Shown piece by piece: positions 1-12,194 of a stretch of 64,000 nucleotides of DNA (the first letter of the stretch is position 1; each line of letters begins with the position of its first letter). A program made the position numbers and the translations under genes. The stretch covers positions 62,001 through 126,000 of the forward strand of contig VTFK01000141.1 in NCBI GenBank assembly GCA_009617715.1. Direction: 5' to 3'. The notes beneath the pieces are model-generated. The model was not told the origin of the DNA. It did not search any database and saw only the letters and a program-made list of their open reading frames with translations. This stretch comes from Plectrocnemia conspersa (Eukaryota > Arthropoda > Insecta > Trichoptera > Polycentropodidae).

Positions 1-2170
1 TATAATATATATATATTGATAGTTCAATTAGATAGATTGAGTAAAAGTGTTATTTTAAGTTATTTCTGTTTCACCTTTTGTGTGTCAAATTATTTTAGAA
101 AAAAGTTTTGAGTGGTACTCGAAAGTATCTCATGAATATATTTATGAAATATATAATCCATTATATTTTTTTTTTATTATGCTGAATCTTTTTTATGAGA
201 TACATTTTATTGTACCGCTCTATAATAATAAAATATATATAAACGGTATGATTGTGTGTAATGTTTTAGTTTAGCGTTAAACGACAGCGATATTTTGTAA
301 CAAATTTAGATCATATATGATTAAATGTAATAGTTAATGATTATGAAATATTTCTACACAGATAATCGATCGTGCCAACAAAATTTAAATTACCTGTATT
401 TATTTATAATTAATTAAATATGTAATAGGACGATATACGTAATATATGTATGAACTTATATTTAATTTACGGGACGAATCTTATTTTATACTTTACAGAT
501 TTTGTGCAAATACCCGAGAGAAAAACGTAATTTCATAATAAATATAATACAAAATATTATAATCTTGTCTTTTATTACATTAATTTAATTTATTGGAAGG
601 AAGGATCAAAATAAATTAAATCATCATTTGCTTTTAATTCACATTTATTAATATACAAGTAAATACATTATTAAGAAATTATCTTTGTATAATATATATA
701 TTAATTATATTTAATACACAATACACTTTAGAATTATAACATATAGTTCAAGATATACACACACTAACAGATATAACGGATATCGTTTTTAGGGTGAATA
801 TTTTCATTATAAAATAACCCAATTTCACTATCGCACTCATTCCAAAATAAAACGGTACAAACTTATTCAACTTTTGATACAAAAATATCATTTCTAAAAA
901 CATTTCTTATATATTTTTGAGAGAAAAATTCAGAATTAACAAGGACATATTTTTTTATTTCACCAATCGTTTAAGGCACTATCGAGTCTAAAGAAATTAT
1001 TGAGTTTTATTTTTTTGTGTTGTATACGAGTTTGATTTTAATTGCAAAACGGCTAAAGAACAAATCAATGAATAAAAAATAATAATATAAATATCATACA
1101 AACTAGTCCGCTCAATATTATGTAAAATGTTTATATATTATATATTTATCCAAAAAACACATTCAATCCAAAAATTGATATGTCCAAAACTGGGGATAAT
1201 ATACAATATTATAAAGGTATCAAATTAATTTTCAAAGCCCACCATGTACAATACACACATGTATTAAAATAATAACATAAAAAATATTTTGTAGAAAGCA
1301 ATGCTTAGTAAAGAAGCTGATACATACCCTTGTTCTATATAGTAATTTAATTTTAGTAAATCATTCAATATTTTAGACCTCACATTTCATTTAATCATAA
1401 TAACTAATACTAAAACTAATTTACGGTATATAAACAAATATAATCTATATATTTCATAATATAATACTACAAATTAATCTTCAGTCATTTATATGTATTT
1501 AATTCATTTTTAATGTACTGTTATATTTTTTAATATTTTACAATTAAATGTATATTTATTATATAAAAGAACTAAGAGTATTTATATAGAGACATTTAGA
1601 ACATTGTTTTTTACTCATACAGAAGCAAAGCAGCTAATATATAAATTATAAATATTTTATTAGTTTATCAATAGAGAACATGTAGGAAAAAGTGAGAAAA
1701 TTTGATTACATTGTACAACAAAGATCTTTATTGTTTTTGTGTTACAACATACAACAGTACAAATATGAAATGAAATAAAATACAATACTCTTTTATACTT
1801 TAAAAATTCTAAATTAATAATCAATAATAAAAATGCAATTAAAAATGTTTTTTTATTATCATCGATAAATCGAGACTTTTCAGAAGAAATGATAAATATA
1901 ATTTAATAATAGTATATATTTTATATAATAGAATATTTAAATCTATGTTCAAATTGTTTATTTATAAGTAAAAGTGTTTTACTCACATATTTTCCAGGAA
2001 TTTTCCCAAGTTCACGTCTCTATTATTCATCAATAATAATAATTTATAATTTAAAAAGCCACAAATAAAAACTATTTAATCAAGAGTTGGTCATAGATTT
2101 TTTGTTTATGTTTGCTCAAACTATAATATTACATTAGAACGTTGATATGAAAGTATTAATTATACATTAG
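1..2170. other. AT-rich intergenic DNA, no gene seen
   Basis: This stretch is strongly AT-rich with stops in all frames, apart from a 64-codon open frame at 80-274 that is hydrophobic, AT-biased and resembles chance. I see no repeat family shared with the rest of the window. Its right edge is the 3' flank of the ERICH2-like gene, so the distal 3' UTR and polyadenylation site of that gene may lie here. Confidence 0.5.
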
Positions 2171-2179
2171 GTTCTCTTC

Positions 2180-4180
2180 TTAATTTGTAGCTTGTATAAA
2201 CTTCATTCGCAACATTTCCACCGTCTGCTGAGTCACAGGATCGGTCGGAGATTCAGAATCAGAGCTCATCTAAAACAGTTGTTAAATTGCAATAAATTTC
2301 ATTACTTAAACTTTAAAAAGGCAAACCTGAAATATAGTACTGTTTCCTTCCATTGTGTTCTTGTTTTTATCTTTCCGCTTTGTGAACCAGTTGAAGCTCG
2401 TATCGATTCCATCTGTCGATACTGAATTTAAGATCTCATGTATAATATATGAATTTAGATTATAAACATATAACTTATTTATTTAGATCATAAAAATATA
2501 TTAATATAAATAAAGCAAAGTTACCAATGGATGTAGGATAAATGGTGTTTCCGTTTGTGTCGTCTATCAGACTATTGTGCACTACAACTTCTTCCAAGAT
2601 GTTATCATCTCTAGCAACTTCCTCGTCTTCTAAGCTCGAATAACTGTTTGTAGTGCCGTCTGAGTCCATCCTTGGACTCAGACTCTTGCTCGAATTATTG
2701 TCTATCTCTGGCAACTTGTCTAATCCGACTAAATTGTCCATCTCGACTGAATTATCCATTCCCGTTGACGAATCCATACCGTTCAAGTTCTCCTCTAAAG
2801 ACTGCTCAAGCGATATCTGTTCCAGATCCTGAAATAAATTAAATGTATATAGTTTTATATTGTCGGGTTCTTCGATTGGACCACTCGGCAATTCAGCAGA
2901 ATACATCGGCGACAAAACAATGCACTTTGTGAAAAAGATTTTAACCAAATTTACGCAGCAACGTGAGAATATTACGCTATTAAGTCATAAACATCGGCAG
3001 GTTTGATCTCTTTTGTCATACCGGCACGATGAAGGGATTGATTTTTTTATATGCCGTCCAGCACGATTCGGTCATACTTCAGAAAAATACAGGTGTCACT
3101 CGAAATGCATTACAATAGCGTTCCAAATCAATATGATTAAAAAAAGCAATGAATTATTGTACCCTGTACAAACGCATCGATTATAAATAGGTCAGTAATT
3201 GGTCGTTACAGCAAAAGTAGGAATCTCCCTCTAGATGGGCCATGTGTATAAATACTGATTAACAGAGCCCGACGATCCCTTTCACTTAAAACATCCACTT
3301 TCAAATTCAAGACATGAATAACTTTAAAAGCTCTTCAACTTTGAACCAATAAGTTCGTACGAACTTCGGCCAAGAGGAGCCGCTAATCATTTCAGACGGA
3401 GAATACGAATAAACAGCCGCTTCTCTCTTCACATCGACTGAGACGACTGGATTCTTCGGACGCAGACATCGAAAGAGATCTCAATTGTTGCACAATAATT
3501 ATTAATGTCAAATACACACTGACACGAAGGCATGATTTATTTATAGAATAGTCAATACCTTATCACTTTCGCTATTTTCTTCGTCTTCATCCTCACTATC
3601 AGTTTCGCTATCTGAATGCGAGGAATGCGGCTCTGGATCATCATCGCTACTTGTATTAGGACCGTTGCTTAGTTCATCTTCAGATATAACTAATTTAAAA
3701 GCATATTTTAAAAATATTATATAAATAAATCTATGTATAATACATATGTTGTTTTAAAGCTATACCTTTAGATAATTTTTCGATGATCAAAGGATAAAAT
3801 TCCTTGGCCGTTGCATTGTTAGGCTCATAATGTAAAACTTACGGAACAAAAATGATTAAAATTAATATAAAGAATACTATTGCTAGTTTACAAAAATTAT
3901 ACTCACTCAATTTACAATATTTTAGGGCTGTGGTGTAGTCTTTCAGCATTAGTGAAGATAAAAACTATAATAAATAATCAAATATATGTATTTATATATC
4001 ATAGTTAATAAAAACATATTATAAATATTTATATACCTCTGAAAGAAATTCAGTAGGTGCCGAAACTGACTCATCAGCATCAGTGTACTCTGATAGATCT
4101 TCATTGCTACTACCGTGAGGCCGATGCCCTACACCCAAAAGGTTCGGCTTCACTTTATTTCCATTAGGTTCTACAGCCAT
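2180..4180 (-). CDS. ERICH2-like (glutamate-rich protein 2-like) gene, seven exons
   Basis: Exons read on the minus strand are 4037-4180, 3907-3964, 3766-3837, 3559-3689, 2525-2828, 2327-2421 and 2180-2269. All junctions are GT-AG and phase-compatible. They total 894 bases, 297 residues plus TAA. An in-frame TAG lies 12 bases upstream of the ATG, which supports this start. Residues about 42-91 (APTEFLSE, then CKLILHYEP, then AKEFYPLIIEKL) match the conserved block of vertebrate ERICH2 as I remember it. An acidic Ser/Asp/Glu tract (about 95-135) follows, as in that family. Exon 5 adds a region with five six-residue units centred on Met-Asp, and the last exon is a short tail. The biochemical role of ERICH2 is not known to me. 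The link from exon 4 to exon 5 is inferred from phase only: read-through of exon 4 stops after five codons, and exon 5 also has an in-frame upstream ATG, so two transcripts or two genes are possible. Confidence 0.72.
2829..3558 (-). other. Intron 4 of the ERICH2-like gene; possible internal promoter
   Basis: At 730 bases this intron is far longer than the others of the gene (about 60-255 bases) and its middle (about 3200-3480) is less AT-rich than the surroundings. On the minus strand an ATG at about 2909-2911 opens a frame that runs uninterrupted through the acceptor at 2829 into exon 5. An alternative first exon or separate downstream gene could therefore start here. No TATA box is evident. 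Confidence 0.35.
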
Positions 4181-4207
4181 CTTTGTTTTTTTCTATCTAT
4201 ACAACTT

Positions 4208-4920
4208 TTAGTTTTTCTTACATTGTCTTTTCACATCTCTATGACTCTCAAAATGGCTCGAATGATTCTTCTGAATGCTCTTTCTCAACGTCTCCGATAG
4301 TTCCAGCAAATTATTGGTATTCAATCCTCTGCTTTTAGACTTGAGCTTTTCGTTTTCAGGTGATTCGTCACTTTCGTAATGGACGTAATTGCTAACTGAG
4401 GGTATCCTGACGTTCAATGGTATCTTGATTGTCTTTTTAGGCAAAGAATCGTCTGAAAGTTCCGATTTTTTATCCTCATTTAGCACGTCTGAATCGTTAA
4501 TACATTTGGTAACGATCGGCGGTAGGACTACGCTAGAATCTTCGGCTTTCCCTTTGCCCTTTGTGGTCGTTACACGCTTATCGATATCTTTCTTTGCCTC
4601 GGAAATCTTTTTCAATTTGCTCTTCTCTCTCTTTCGCTTCAGAGGGTTGTTATCGAATTTTTTGTTGAGTGATCTGGGGCTCTGGAGCCTCCTCTTGACA
4701 CAATTGGATTTCTTAACCTCTTTAGTTTCTTTGCTGCTAGAGCTCTCGGTGACCTTAAAATTCTTAATTTGCTCAGTCAGCGAGTCGATTATCTCCCTGG
4801 CCAGAAATGTCCTATAGCTGAAGTCTTGAGTGTGATGAAAGTTTAATGTCGATGGTTTGCTCTGCGTCAGTTCAGACAGGGCCAGTTTGATATTTGTGCT
4901 CGAATGGCTCAATTCAAATA
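4208..4920 (-). CDS. Lys/Ser-rich coding exon of unknown protein (partial)
   Basis: A minus-strand frame of about 234 codons ends at a TAA at 4208-4210. It contains no Met at all and is closed upstream by TAA at about 4934, so it must be an internal or terminal exon. A plausible acceptor AAG lies at about 4923. The product would be hydrophilic and basic, rich in Lys, Ser and Glu, with nuclear-localisation-like clusters such as KRKREKSKLKK near the middle. It has no domain I recognise. Its stop lies 27 bases upstream of the ERICH2-like ATG on the same strand. A GTAAG at about 4213-4217 (minus) could alternatively be a donor. The opposite-strand frame at 4389-4817 is a shadow. The base composition is less AT-rich than neighbouring DNA, which favours coding. 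I could not find the 5' exon. Confidence 0.5.
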
Positions 4921-4973
4921 ACTTGCATGAACATTATCGCTCAATGTTCAACGAAGCACGAATAAAAATATCT

Positions 4974-5435
4974 TTAGCACGTAGCATCAAGATCCTGAAA
5001 ATAGTATTTTTTAAATAATAAAGCAAATATAATTATATAACTAATCAAATTTTCCATAAATATATAAACACTTGAGGCTTGTCGATACCACCCATCGTTA
5101 AAATTAATTGATTTGTATCCTTTTAATTTTCCTTTGAGTATTGAAACGGATGCCATTAAAACAGTATTAATTATAATTTTCAGAAAGTGCACTAAATGAT
5201 CGGTGCTAATTGCAAACGATGCAGTGCGAAATCCTGGATCATACATTCCATAGAATGACGATATTGACAATTCTACTGATAATAAATTTAATAATATATG
5301 TATTAGATAATAATAAATAGTCTCTTTCCGCCCCGAATCATTGACATTGATCAGATGATTGAAGACTGCAAGAGACCTTTGACTACCCCCAATTATCAAG
5401 GATATATAAGCCAGAATGATGTCGTACTGAATCAC
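4974..5435 (-). CDS. Hypothetical multi-pass membrane protein fragment
   Basis: This open frame of 153 codons is long for such AT-rich DNA. It encodes about four hydrophobic segments, near residues 5-16, 42-62, 85-105 and 127-147, separated by short polar loops with several Lys and Arg. I do not recognise the family; a chemoreceptor, XK-like or other small tetraspan protein are all possible and none is supported by a diagnostic motif. The Met at 5435 may not be the true start, because an hAT element sits just upstream at 5511. Possible acceptors occur inside (TATCAG near 5280, TTTCAG near 4995), so parts may be intronic. It lies on the same strand as the Lys-rich exon and might belong to the same transcription unit. 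Confidence 0.28.
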   Translation of the reverse strand: MIQYDIILAYISLIIGGSQRSLAVFNHLINVNDSGRKETIYYYLIHILLNLLSVELSISSFYGMYDPGFRTASFAISTDHLVHFLKIIINTVLMASVSILKGKLKGYKSINFNDGWYRQASSVYIFMENLISYIIIFALLFKKYYFQDLDATC

Positions 5436-5510
5436 TACCTTCAGACACTTTAGTCAGTATTAGACACAAAATCATTTCGCTCCCGACATGTTTTATACAA
5501 GAGATCAGCC

Positions 5511-5744
5511 CAGTGGCGTAGTGGCGTAGATGGGGTGGGCCACCCCGGGCGGCACTTTTTATGGGCGGCATATTCGCGATGGGATCGTCTAGTGTGGTTC
5601 TTAACCCTGAATGCACTAAAACCTATATAAACCAATTTATTATTTTGGAAAATGCTGATTTTATGACCCTTCAAAAAATGTATGGGGGGGAGACGCCAAT
5701 TTTAAGGATCGCCCTGGGCGGCACATACCCTAGCTACGCCACTG
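5511..5744. mobile_element. Non-autonomous hAT element, family 1 (copy A)
   Basis: The 234-bp element begins CAGTGGCGTAG and ends CTACGCCACTG, and is flanked on both sides by the identical 8-bp duplication GATCAGCC (5503-5510 and 5745-5752). Terminal CAG...CTG and an 8-bp duplication are hallmarks of the hAT superfamily. The interior includes a GC-rich subterminal stretch (CCACCCCGGGCGGCAC) and no transposase. Close relatives are at 48310-48561 and 52182-52740. Confidence 0.93.
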
Positions 5745-5759
5745 GATCAGCCGAACTTG

Positions 5760-6585
5760 GAATAAGCTGAATTACGCCGAATCAATCAAAACAACCGAAG
5801 AAAGCACTCGCTTTACTTCGACCGTCTGATCTGGTCCAGTTAAGGCAGTTATCTAAAACCTTAGAATTCAACCAGTTCTTCAATACGACTTGAATACTAT
5901 GGGAAGCAGTATACGTATATTCATTATTGTACTATAAATTAAAAAATATTTTCTTAATATCCGTCCGGTTTCATTTTAATTGTTGGAAGCTTATAAATTA
6001 TTATAGAGATTTCTAGCGAAAGCTTTACATTTATACAAATTCATTACAAATTATTGTAAAATTAGACACAAGAAATATATACATTTCTACCGAAATACAA
6101 CGGCTTCAAGATTACGACGAATCTAATGCGCGTGAGGTTAAAAAAATAGGTTAGCGTGTTAGGTAAAAATCTTTTTTTTCTTGTTGTTTTAATCTAACAC
6201 TCGAACTTTGCACTATTCGCACCAAGTTTGCCATTTAATTTGGGAAAATCACGAGGGTGGAAATGCTGCGACGGAAAAGTTTGACTTTAGCATGCAATGT
6301 TTTGACTTGTGCCGTTAAATGTGGGACAAAATCGAATTATGTTGCTAAAACATGAGTTTCGAGTTTTGCTAACACATTCGCAATTGAGTTGAATTGTTTA
6401 TGAAACGTGTAATCTAAATGAGGAATATAAAATCGTAGATAATAAAGTTTATTGTAAGAAAGAATGTAATTACAGTAATATAAACGACGAGTCACATCAT
6501 TTTTTTTATAATTTGATTTTAAATTATATTTGTAGTACTATGACAAACAAACACCGTTTCAGCCCGCGGACGATTGTCGTCAGAT
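5760..6585. other. Intergenic DNA with no recognisable feature
   Basis: No open frame of interest, no shared repeat and no RNA gene could be recognised in this AT-rich interval. Confidence 0.4.
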
Positions 6586-6588
6586 ATA

Positions 6589-6720
6589 CAGGGCGTCATT
6601 TGAAGAGGCCAGGGGGGAAGCATTTGCCCCTTAAATTTGGCTAGAAATATTCATGTTATTTAATGAAATAATATGAATGTTAATGAAATCGAAATATTAA
6701 AAAGAGACCAGTATTAAATT
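6589..6720 (+). repeat. CAGGG-type MITE, 3'-truncated copy
   Basis: It starts CAGGGCGTCATTTGAAGAG and then carries the family's purine-rich GGCCAGGGGGGAAGCATTTG segment, the TTTGGCTAGAAATATTCATG motif and the ATGAAATCGAAATATTAAAA motif. These recur in the same order, or inverted, at 16.0, 23.7, 24.8, 28.5, 29.3, 48.3, 48.9 and 57.7 kb. The right terminus is missing. Confidence 0.65.
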
Positions 6721-7318
6721 AAAAATATACTCTTATTATCACCAATTCACCATTTTATAACACGTTTCTGGCTCTGATCGCCGGAAAACATAAGAAAACG
6801 TTAAATCAGGTCAAGGACGCTGAAGAAAATCCATTCCGGTATTTATGCGAAACGTTAATGTCACTTGACCTTAACCATAATGACCTTTTCCTTTACATCT
6901 GCGATCGATTTTGCATAAATTTTCAAATTACAATATATTATATATAATACTTACGAGTGTGCTATTAATTAAGGCAAAACATGGAACGAACAGAAATATG
7001 TTATAATAACACGCGACGGGATATGCAGTTAATGGTTTACAATTACACGAAATACCCTTCAAGAATCGCCATAAGCTATTAATTTATTATCGCTGGTCGT
7101 TAATATAACACAGGGTGTATCAGACAAATATATATAATACATCATATTTACTTATGTGTTTCTCATTGTTCGTCCATTATTAAAACTAATAAAAATACAA
7201 TATCTTAGATATTTCATATGAATCCTTTCTAACAACACTGAGTACTCTCGCTAGGATTCCTGGGTCATATCATAAACTTTAGGATAAGATATGAACATAC
7301 TTTGGGAACTAAAGTATC
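6721..7318. other. Intergenic DNA with no recognisable feature
   Basis: AT-rich sequence without coding signals or repeats that I can tie to other copies in the window. Confidence 0.4.
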
Positions 7319-7326
7319 GCATAGAA

Positions 7327-7801
7327 TAGCGGTCGCCAACCGGCGGTACTCGGACCACTGATGGTCCCTGAGGGAATTGTGGTGAACCGCGGAGTAATTT
7401 GAATATACTTGAAATTTGTTTATTTAAATGTTTTACAATATTCTGAATTAACTTTCTTTTAATTTTCGCCTCATTGGATTGTGCGTTATTTAAAGACTGA
7501 TCAATATCCAGTAAAAACGATGCAAACATCAAAGTAAAGTTGTCAGATCTCACACGGTCTCAAAACTGTTTAGTAAACTAAAAAACTATCGCATAGGTCA
7601 TAAAAGTCCGGTAAAAAAAACAGGCTAATCATTACTGGCAATGGTGACAATAATATGGCGAGCACTAAATCCCCCTTGCGGAAAAACAAGTATATTTCAT
7701 ATTTACAATGTTAATTTAATGAAAAAATCATGGTTGTGGTCCAAAGAATTCATCATTTTGAGTTTAGTGGTCCGTGAAATCGGAAAGGTTAGTGTCCGCT
7801 G
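7327..7801. mobile_element. Non-autonomous hAT element, family 2
   Basis: The terminal sequences TAGCGGTCGCCAACCGG and, inverted, CAGCGGACACTAACCTT match each other. The flanking octamers GCATAGAA (7319-7326) and GTATAGAA (7802-7809) agree at seven of eight positions, which fits an aged hAT target duplication. Both ends contain a mirrored CGGACCACT motif. The 475-bp interior has only degraded frames; the minus-strand frame at 7251-7553 crosses the left end and is not a gene. Confidence 0.8.
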
Positions 7802-8384
7802 GTATAGAACATGAATCGCTAATATATTTTTAAAGTGACACGCGCTTCGCATATCGAAGCCGAGCATATTCGATGCTGTATCGCAAATAAATATACTAAA
7901 TAAGCATACTAGACCTTTATTCGATAATAGAACATGACCAGCGGTCACTGCGCTACTCAAAAACGAGTTAAGTACTCGTAGGAGCGATGAATATCATAGT
8001 CACATATTAACGACTATAAAAGCTAACAATGAGATTCAAGAAAGCAAAGTTACTTATTTCCGAAGAAGTTTAATATAAACATTATCAGATGATTTTAAAG
8101 TCTGTATAGGTTGCATGGTCATGGTTTTAGAATCATCTGCTTTTGTCATAGCATTCAAGAATGATTAGAGGTAAGTGACATTGAATTAAAGCGGATGAAA
8201 ACCATGCTGCTGGTCCATTAAAGATAGTGATTGAATATATATTTTTAAAGAATTATATAAAACAATTTAGCAGGTGTCGAAGGTAAGGCGATACATGATT
8301 TGTCACCATTTTTTGAGGATTGAGCTAACGTTCAGAGATCTCCACGAATCGGGAAACAAAGTTTAAAGTAATTAAAAAATACTT

Positions 8385-8845
8385 TTAAAAATACAGTTTC
8401 CGAAATTAATAAAAAAAAAACACATCAATTTAAGGTTATTTTCTGATTCATGGTATCTGGGCTTCAGTTTTCTTGTTATCTGAATTTGATACGGGTGTAG
8501 GTGCAAGTTTAGATGCAAAATACGCCATAGGGAGCCATTAAAGAGCCCCAAAGCTATGAACGCCGACTTTAAATTTTTTCACTACGTTTCGAATTGTTTG
8601 CTCAAAACGATAAAATTGCCCATAATTTTTCCATAAATTTTGAAACACAGTTCATACGAAATTGTTATTTTTGTAGAACAATTGAACAATGATAACGCGT
8701 TAAGCAGTGGTTAAGCGATCCATTTTGTAAATGTGTTGTTGAAAACTAACATTTAACACTAAAACACGCGTGATTCTTGACAGTTGTCTGATTTACAGTG
8801 TTGTCAACATAAAAAACTCGAGTTGGATCAGCCTGTATAATTATA
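8385..8845 (-). mobile_element. Internally deleted Tc1/mariner-type element (copy B)
   Basis: The stretch aligns by eye with both ends of the larger relic at 18110-19210: the CAGTTTCCGAA entry, an A-run and the ATTTTCTGATT block at the left, and TGACAGTTGTCTGATTTACAGTG with the closing CAACATA at the right. The transposase centre is missing, so this is a deletion derivative. Confidence 0.6.
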
Positions 8846-8849
8846 AAAT

Positions 8850-11080
8850 ACATCACAACCAAAAAGTACGTTTTTCATCATCCCTTGCCTCCTACTGCTT
8901 CTCCTATTTTCGACAATAAATAAAAATAATTAAAACTAAAGCAACTTTCGTGCTATGAGAAAAGTTTGACGGCGAATATACGCTATTACCCCAAATTCTC
9001 GTCACGTCTCTATTCCAATACTTGCGTTTCGCTCAAAATACAATATTTATATTATGCATTTTTACGAAATGAAAACAAAGATCTAAAATAAAAACGCGCA
9101 TTTAATATTTGATTATAGAGCAAGTTTTTATATATTAATTAGTTCTCGGCGCTCCTCCGCGAGTATGGTCGTAAAGTATGAAAATTACGACGGAAAAGCC
9201 GCTAAACGCTGGAATATTCAAATTAAATTTCTAGTCTCACCACCTTAGCGCTCCCTTTTCGACTTTAATTTACGATTGCGGCTCACCGGGACGGATGTTA
9301 ACGCATTTGGGCCAACGCTCTTTAAAAAGTAAACCGTCATTAGCGAGACGTCAAATTAAGTGTTAATAATTAAAAAGGGTGTATTTTATTAAATCGCATT
9401 TTTTGTCGCTAATGTACACACCGAAGTAAATTAGGGTTGCCATGCTACAATTAATAATAATAAAATGAATTGGATTGCCATTCTTCAATTTTGTTAAAAT
9501 TAAATAAGTTTAAAAAAAACTGTATCGGTAAACACCAACTTATTTAACATTAAATATTTATTATATTTATATATATTTTTAGTCACGCTGTAAATATTTT
9601 GTGCTAGAACTTTTCGCATTTCCCAGCTACTTTTCTTTCATTTGTTCTTTGTTTTCATTCATTTTACAAAAAAAGTACCCAACTGTGCGTGCGTAGTAAT
9701 TTAGGGCTGGGAGTGTTCGCAGAGTGTTTATTGCCTGATTACAATTATTTTCAATACTCGTATCGAGTTTTATCACAAGTAAATTATATATTATCATTCA
9801 TGAACTTAAAACAAAAATAAAGTTTGTCAAACTATTTATTTTTACTTCCCACGCAATTTACTGTCAAAAGTTCTAAAAATAATTGCCTGATATTTTCGGC
9901 TACGTTAATACTTTATTCATGCAAATTGTCGTTTGTTGGTTAAAAATAGACTTGCGGTATATTTACATTGTCATACAGTTTGATTGTCTACAATACGATA
10001 AAAAAACGATGTTGAAAAAACTAAAATAATAAACTGTCAACAAAACTAGTTCAAATTATAACTACTTCAGTAAAAGTGTGTTTTTTAATATTTCACTGCA
10101 AACTTGAAATTGGTCGAAAAAGCACGCTTTGCGGGCAATTGCCTTGCGACATTGCTCCATTATACGCGCCTTGGGACGAAAATGGGAGTATTTTCGAGTG
10201 GCAAAAGGGCGTCAAAATTTGCCGGCGACCTTTTATATTGTATAAAATTTTAAATGGCAAAGGAACACACCGGCGCAAACTCAAACATACATGTACAAAC
10301 ATTTAGAATTACACAAATGGTGTTTATAGAATACGCACATAGGTTTGATATTTTCCCTTTTAATTAAACCACATATTGTTCACTAAAGAGTAATATAATA
10401 AAATCTATATTATTATATATATATAAGTTTTAAATGAAGGTCCCTCGCTCTTAGATTAAAAAATGGAAATGAACGCTGCATAGTTATTTTTAAGCGGTAA
10501 AAATTGGACTGCTGTCTCTTTTATTTCTTTAGATTTTAAAATTAACATAATGTTAAGAATAGGCGAATCTCGCTTGTTGTGTGGGGCATTATTATTTAGC
10601 GTTCCGTACCATACGGTATGTCAAGACACAGATAATATCGATTAATGTTAATAAGTTTGTCGATAATCCTGGAAGCTAAAGAGAGCAAGAGTTTAATTAA
10701 AATATCTATTGAGATATTTTAATTCAAAAGCAGTCACTTAGTTGTATCGAAGGCTTCATAGGTTCACATCAACAGAATTCATCAACAACACGCAAAAAAC
10801 AACATCAATTTTGTGGCATCAATGAGTATATTAGAAACTCGAGAATTTATAACAATAATATAATTTTCGCTACTTTAAAAAAACGCGCAGGACAAAACCG
10901 CGCCGTAAAAAGAGCGCACCGACAAAATTGTGCAAAAAAATTCAAATCCCTAATATATTTAAAAAAAAAATATTTCAGCGTTAAATAAAATAATCACAAT
11001 CAAAATTTGTCTTTAATATCTCTATCTAACTATTAAAATGTGGTAATAATACAATTATTTAAAAAATTGCTTTTAATATT
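8850..11080. other. Intergenic DNA with a short GC-richer island
   Basis: Most is AT-rich and featureless. About 10080-10300 is less AT-rich and carries overlapping 69-76 codon frames on both strands, none resembling a known protein. At about 10875-10935 there is a GCGC/GACAAAA repeat related to 42425-42490. An imperfect hairpin (AATTAAAATATCT and its mirror) lies at about 10695-10730. Confidence 0.35.
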
Positions 11081-11089
11081 ATTATGTGA

Positions 11090-11130
11090 ATAATGGCCAT
11101 CATGACGCTTTGGATCATGATGGCCATTAT
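11090..11130 (+). repeat. Perfect 16-bp-arm hairpin, LINE-3'-end-like
   Basis: The arms ATAATGGCCATCATGA (11090-11105) and its exact complement (11115-11130) are separated by nine bases. The GGCCATCATG core resembles the GCCATCGTGGC...GCCACGATGGTC hairpins at 13.9, 16.5 and 61.6 kb that sit beside A-rich tails, so it may be a variant of the same 3' end. Confidence 0.55.
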
Positions 11131-11149
11131 AAAATTAAATTTGTATTAA

Positions 11150-12190
11150 TAAAAAATATTGTCTATTATAAAGAGTTGTGCTAAGTTAGGTTATGCTTAC
11201 ATTTTATACTCAAATTTATAAATTTAGGTTCACGTGTACTTACATTTATATAAATTCATAAAAACTATACTTATATAAATACAAACATATTATCTTTTAG
11301 AGAAAATGTACTCATATAAAAAAATAAGGCTAAGTTAGGCTACGGCATATTGTACCCTAACCTAGCCTAACTCAAAATATTTTTATTAATAAATATAAAG
11401 AATTATTTTAAATTAAGGTACACACAGAGTTAATTTTATAAATTGAAATACACACAAAGGCGATCAAATGGTAATACAGCGGGTGCAAGACACCCAAGCT
11501 CCAGATTATGCAAGGCGTCAAAAAAAAATTTGAAGAAGAGAAATTTTTCAAAATGAATGAACTACAATTTAGATAATATGAATTGTGTATTACAACTCCT
11601 GTATTGTTTATTAAAAACTGTATAATAATATATTTAGTACTGAAAGGAATCTATGCGCTATATAATTTAGTGATTTATATACTTAATCTCAACCCCCACG
11701 CTTATCATAAAAAATACCATTAGTTTATTTTATGTATATAAATAATTATCTTAAATATAAATTATAATTATGTTTATAATTAGTTTAATTTAATAATCGT
11801 TGCTGTGTATACAAAATTGTATTTTCACATTTTCCGAAAAGAAAATAGAAAGATATAATTTTCTACGCTGGGTGAAAATTTGGAATATTTAACTAATATA
11901 GTACCTTAAAGAAAATACCGAGACTTAATTAACCTCGCTTCGCGTAAGCTTGCGATGTGTAACTTAATACACTGTTGTTTTCTTATATAAATGTCAAATG
12001 TCAATTGGTCGCGTAGATTTATATTGGAGCATCAATTTTCTTAAAAAGAGGGGTCAAAGGGACATATGACAGCGCACAACATTTATTGTATATTTATTCA
12101 TTTAAAGCCCAACTCCTTCTTCGCTACAATGACTTCTTCAGCCTCGCCTCCTGTTTGAGCAACCAAGATACCCTCAAGTTTCGACAAATT
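11150..12190. other. Intergenic DNA with no recognisable feature
   Basis: AT-rich. Short AGGTTAGG-like words occur near 11330-11385 but do not form a TTAGG array. No coding signal was found. Confidence 0.4.
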
Positions 12191-12194
12191 TTAG

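Noticed and set aside
4389..4817. 142-codon plus-strand frame
   Set aside because: It is antisense to the Lys/Ser-rich exon; its hydrophobic Leu/Ser composition is what complementing Lys and Glu codons gives.
11330..11385. Telomere-like TTAGG sequence
   Set aside because: Only a few AGGTTAGG-like words occur, not a tandem array.
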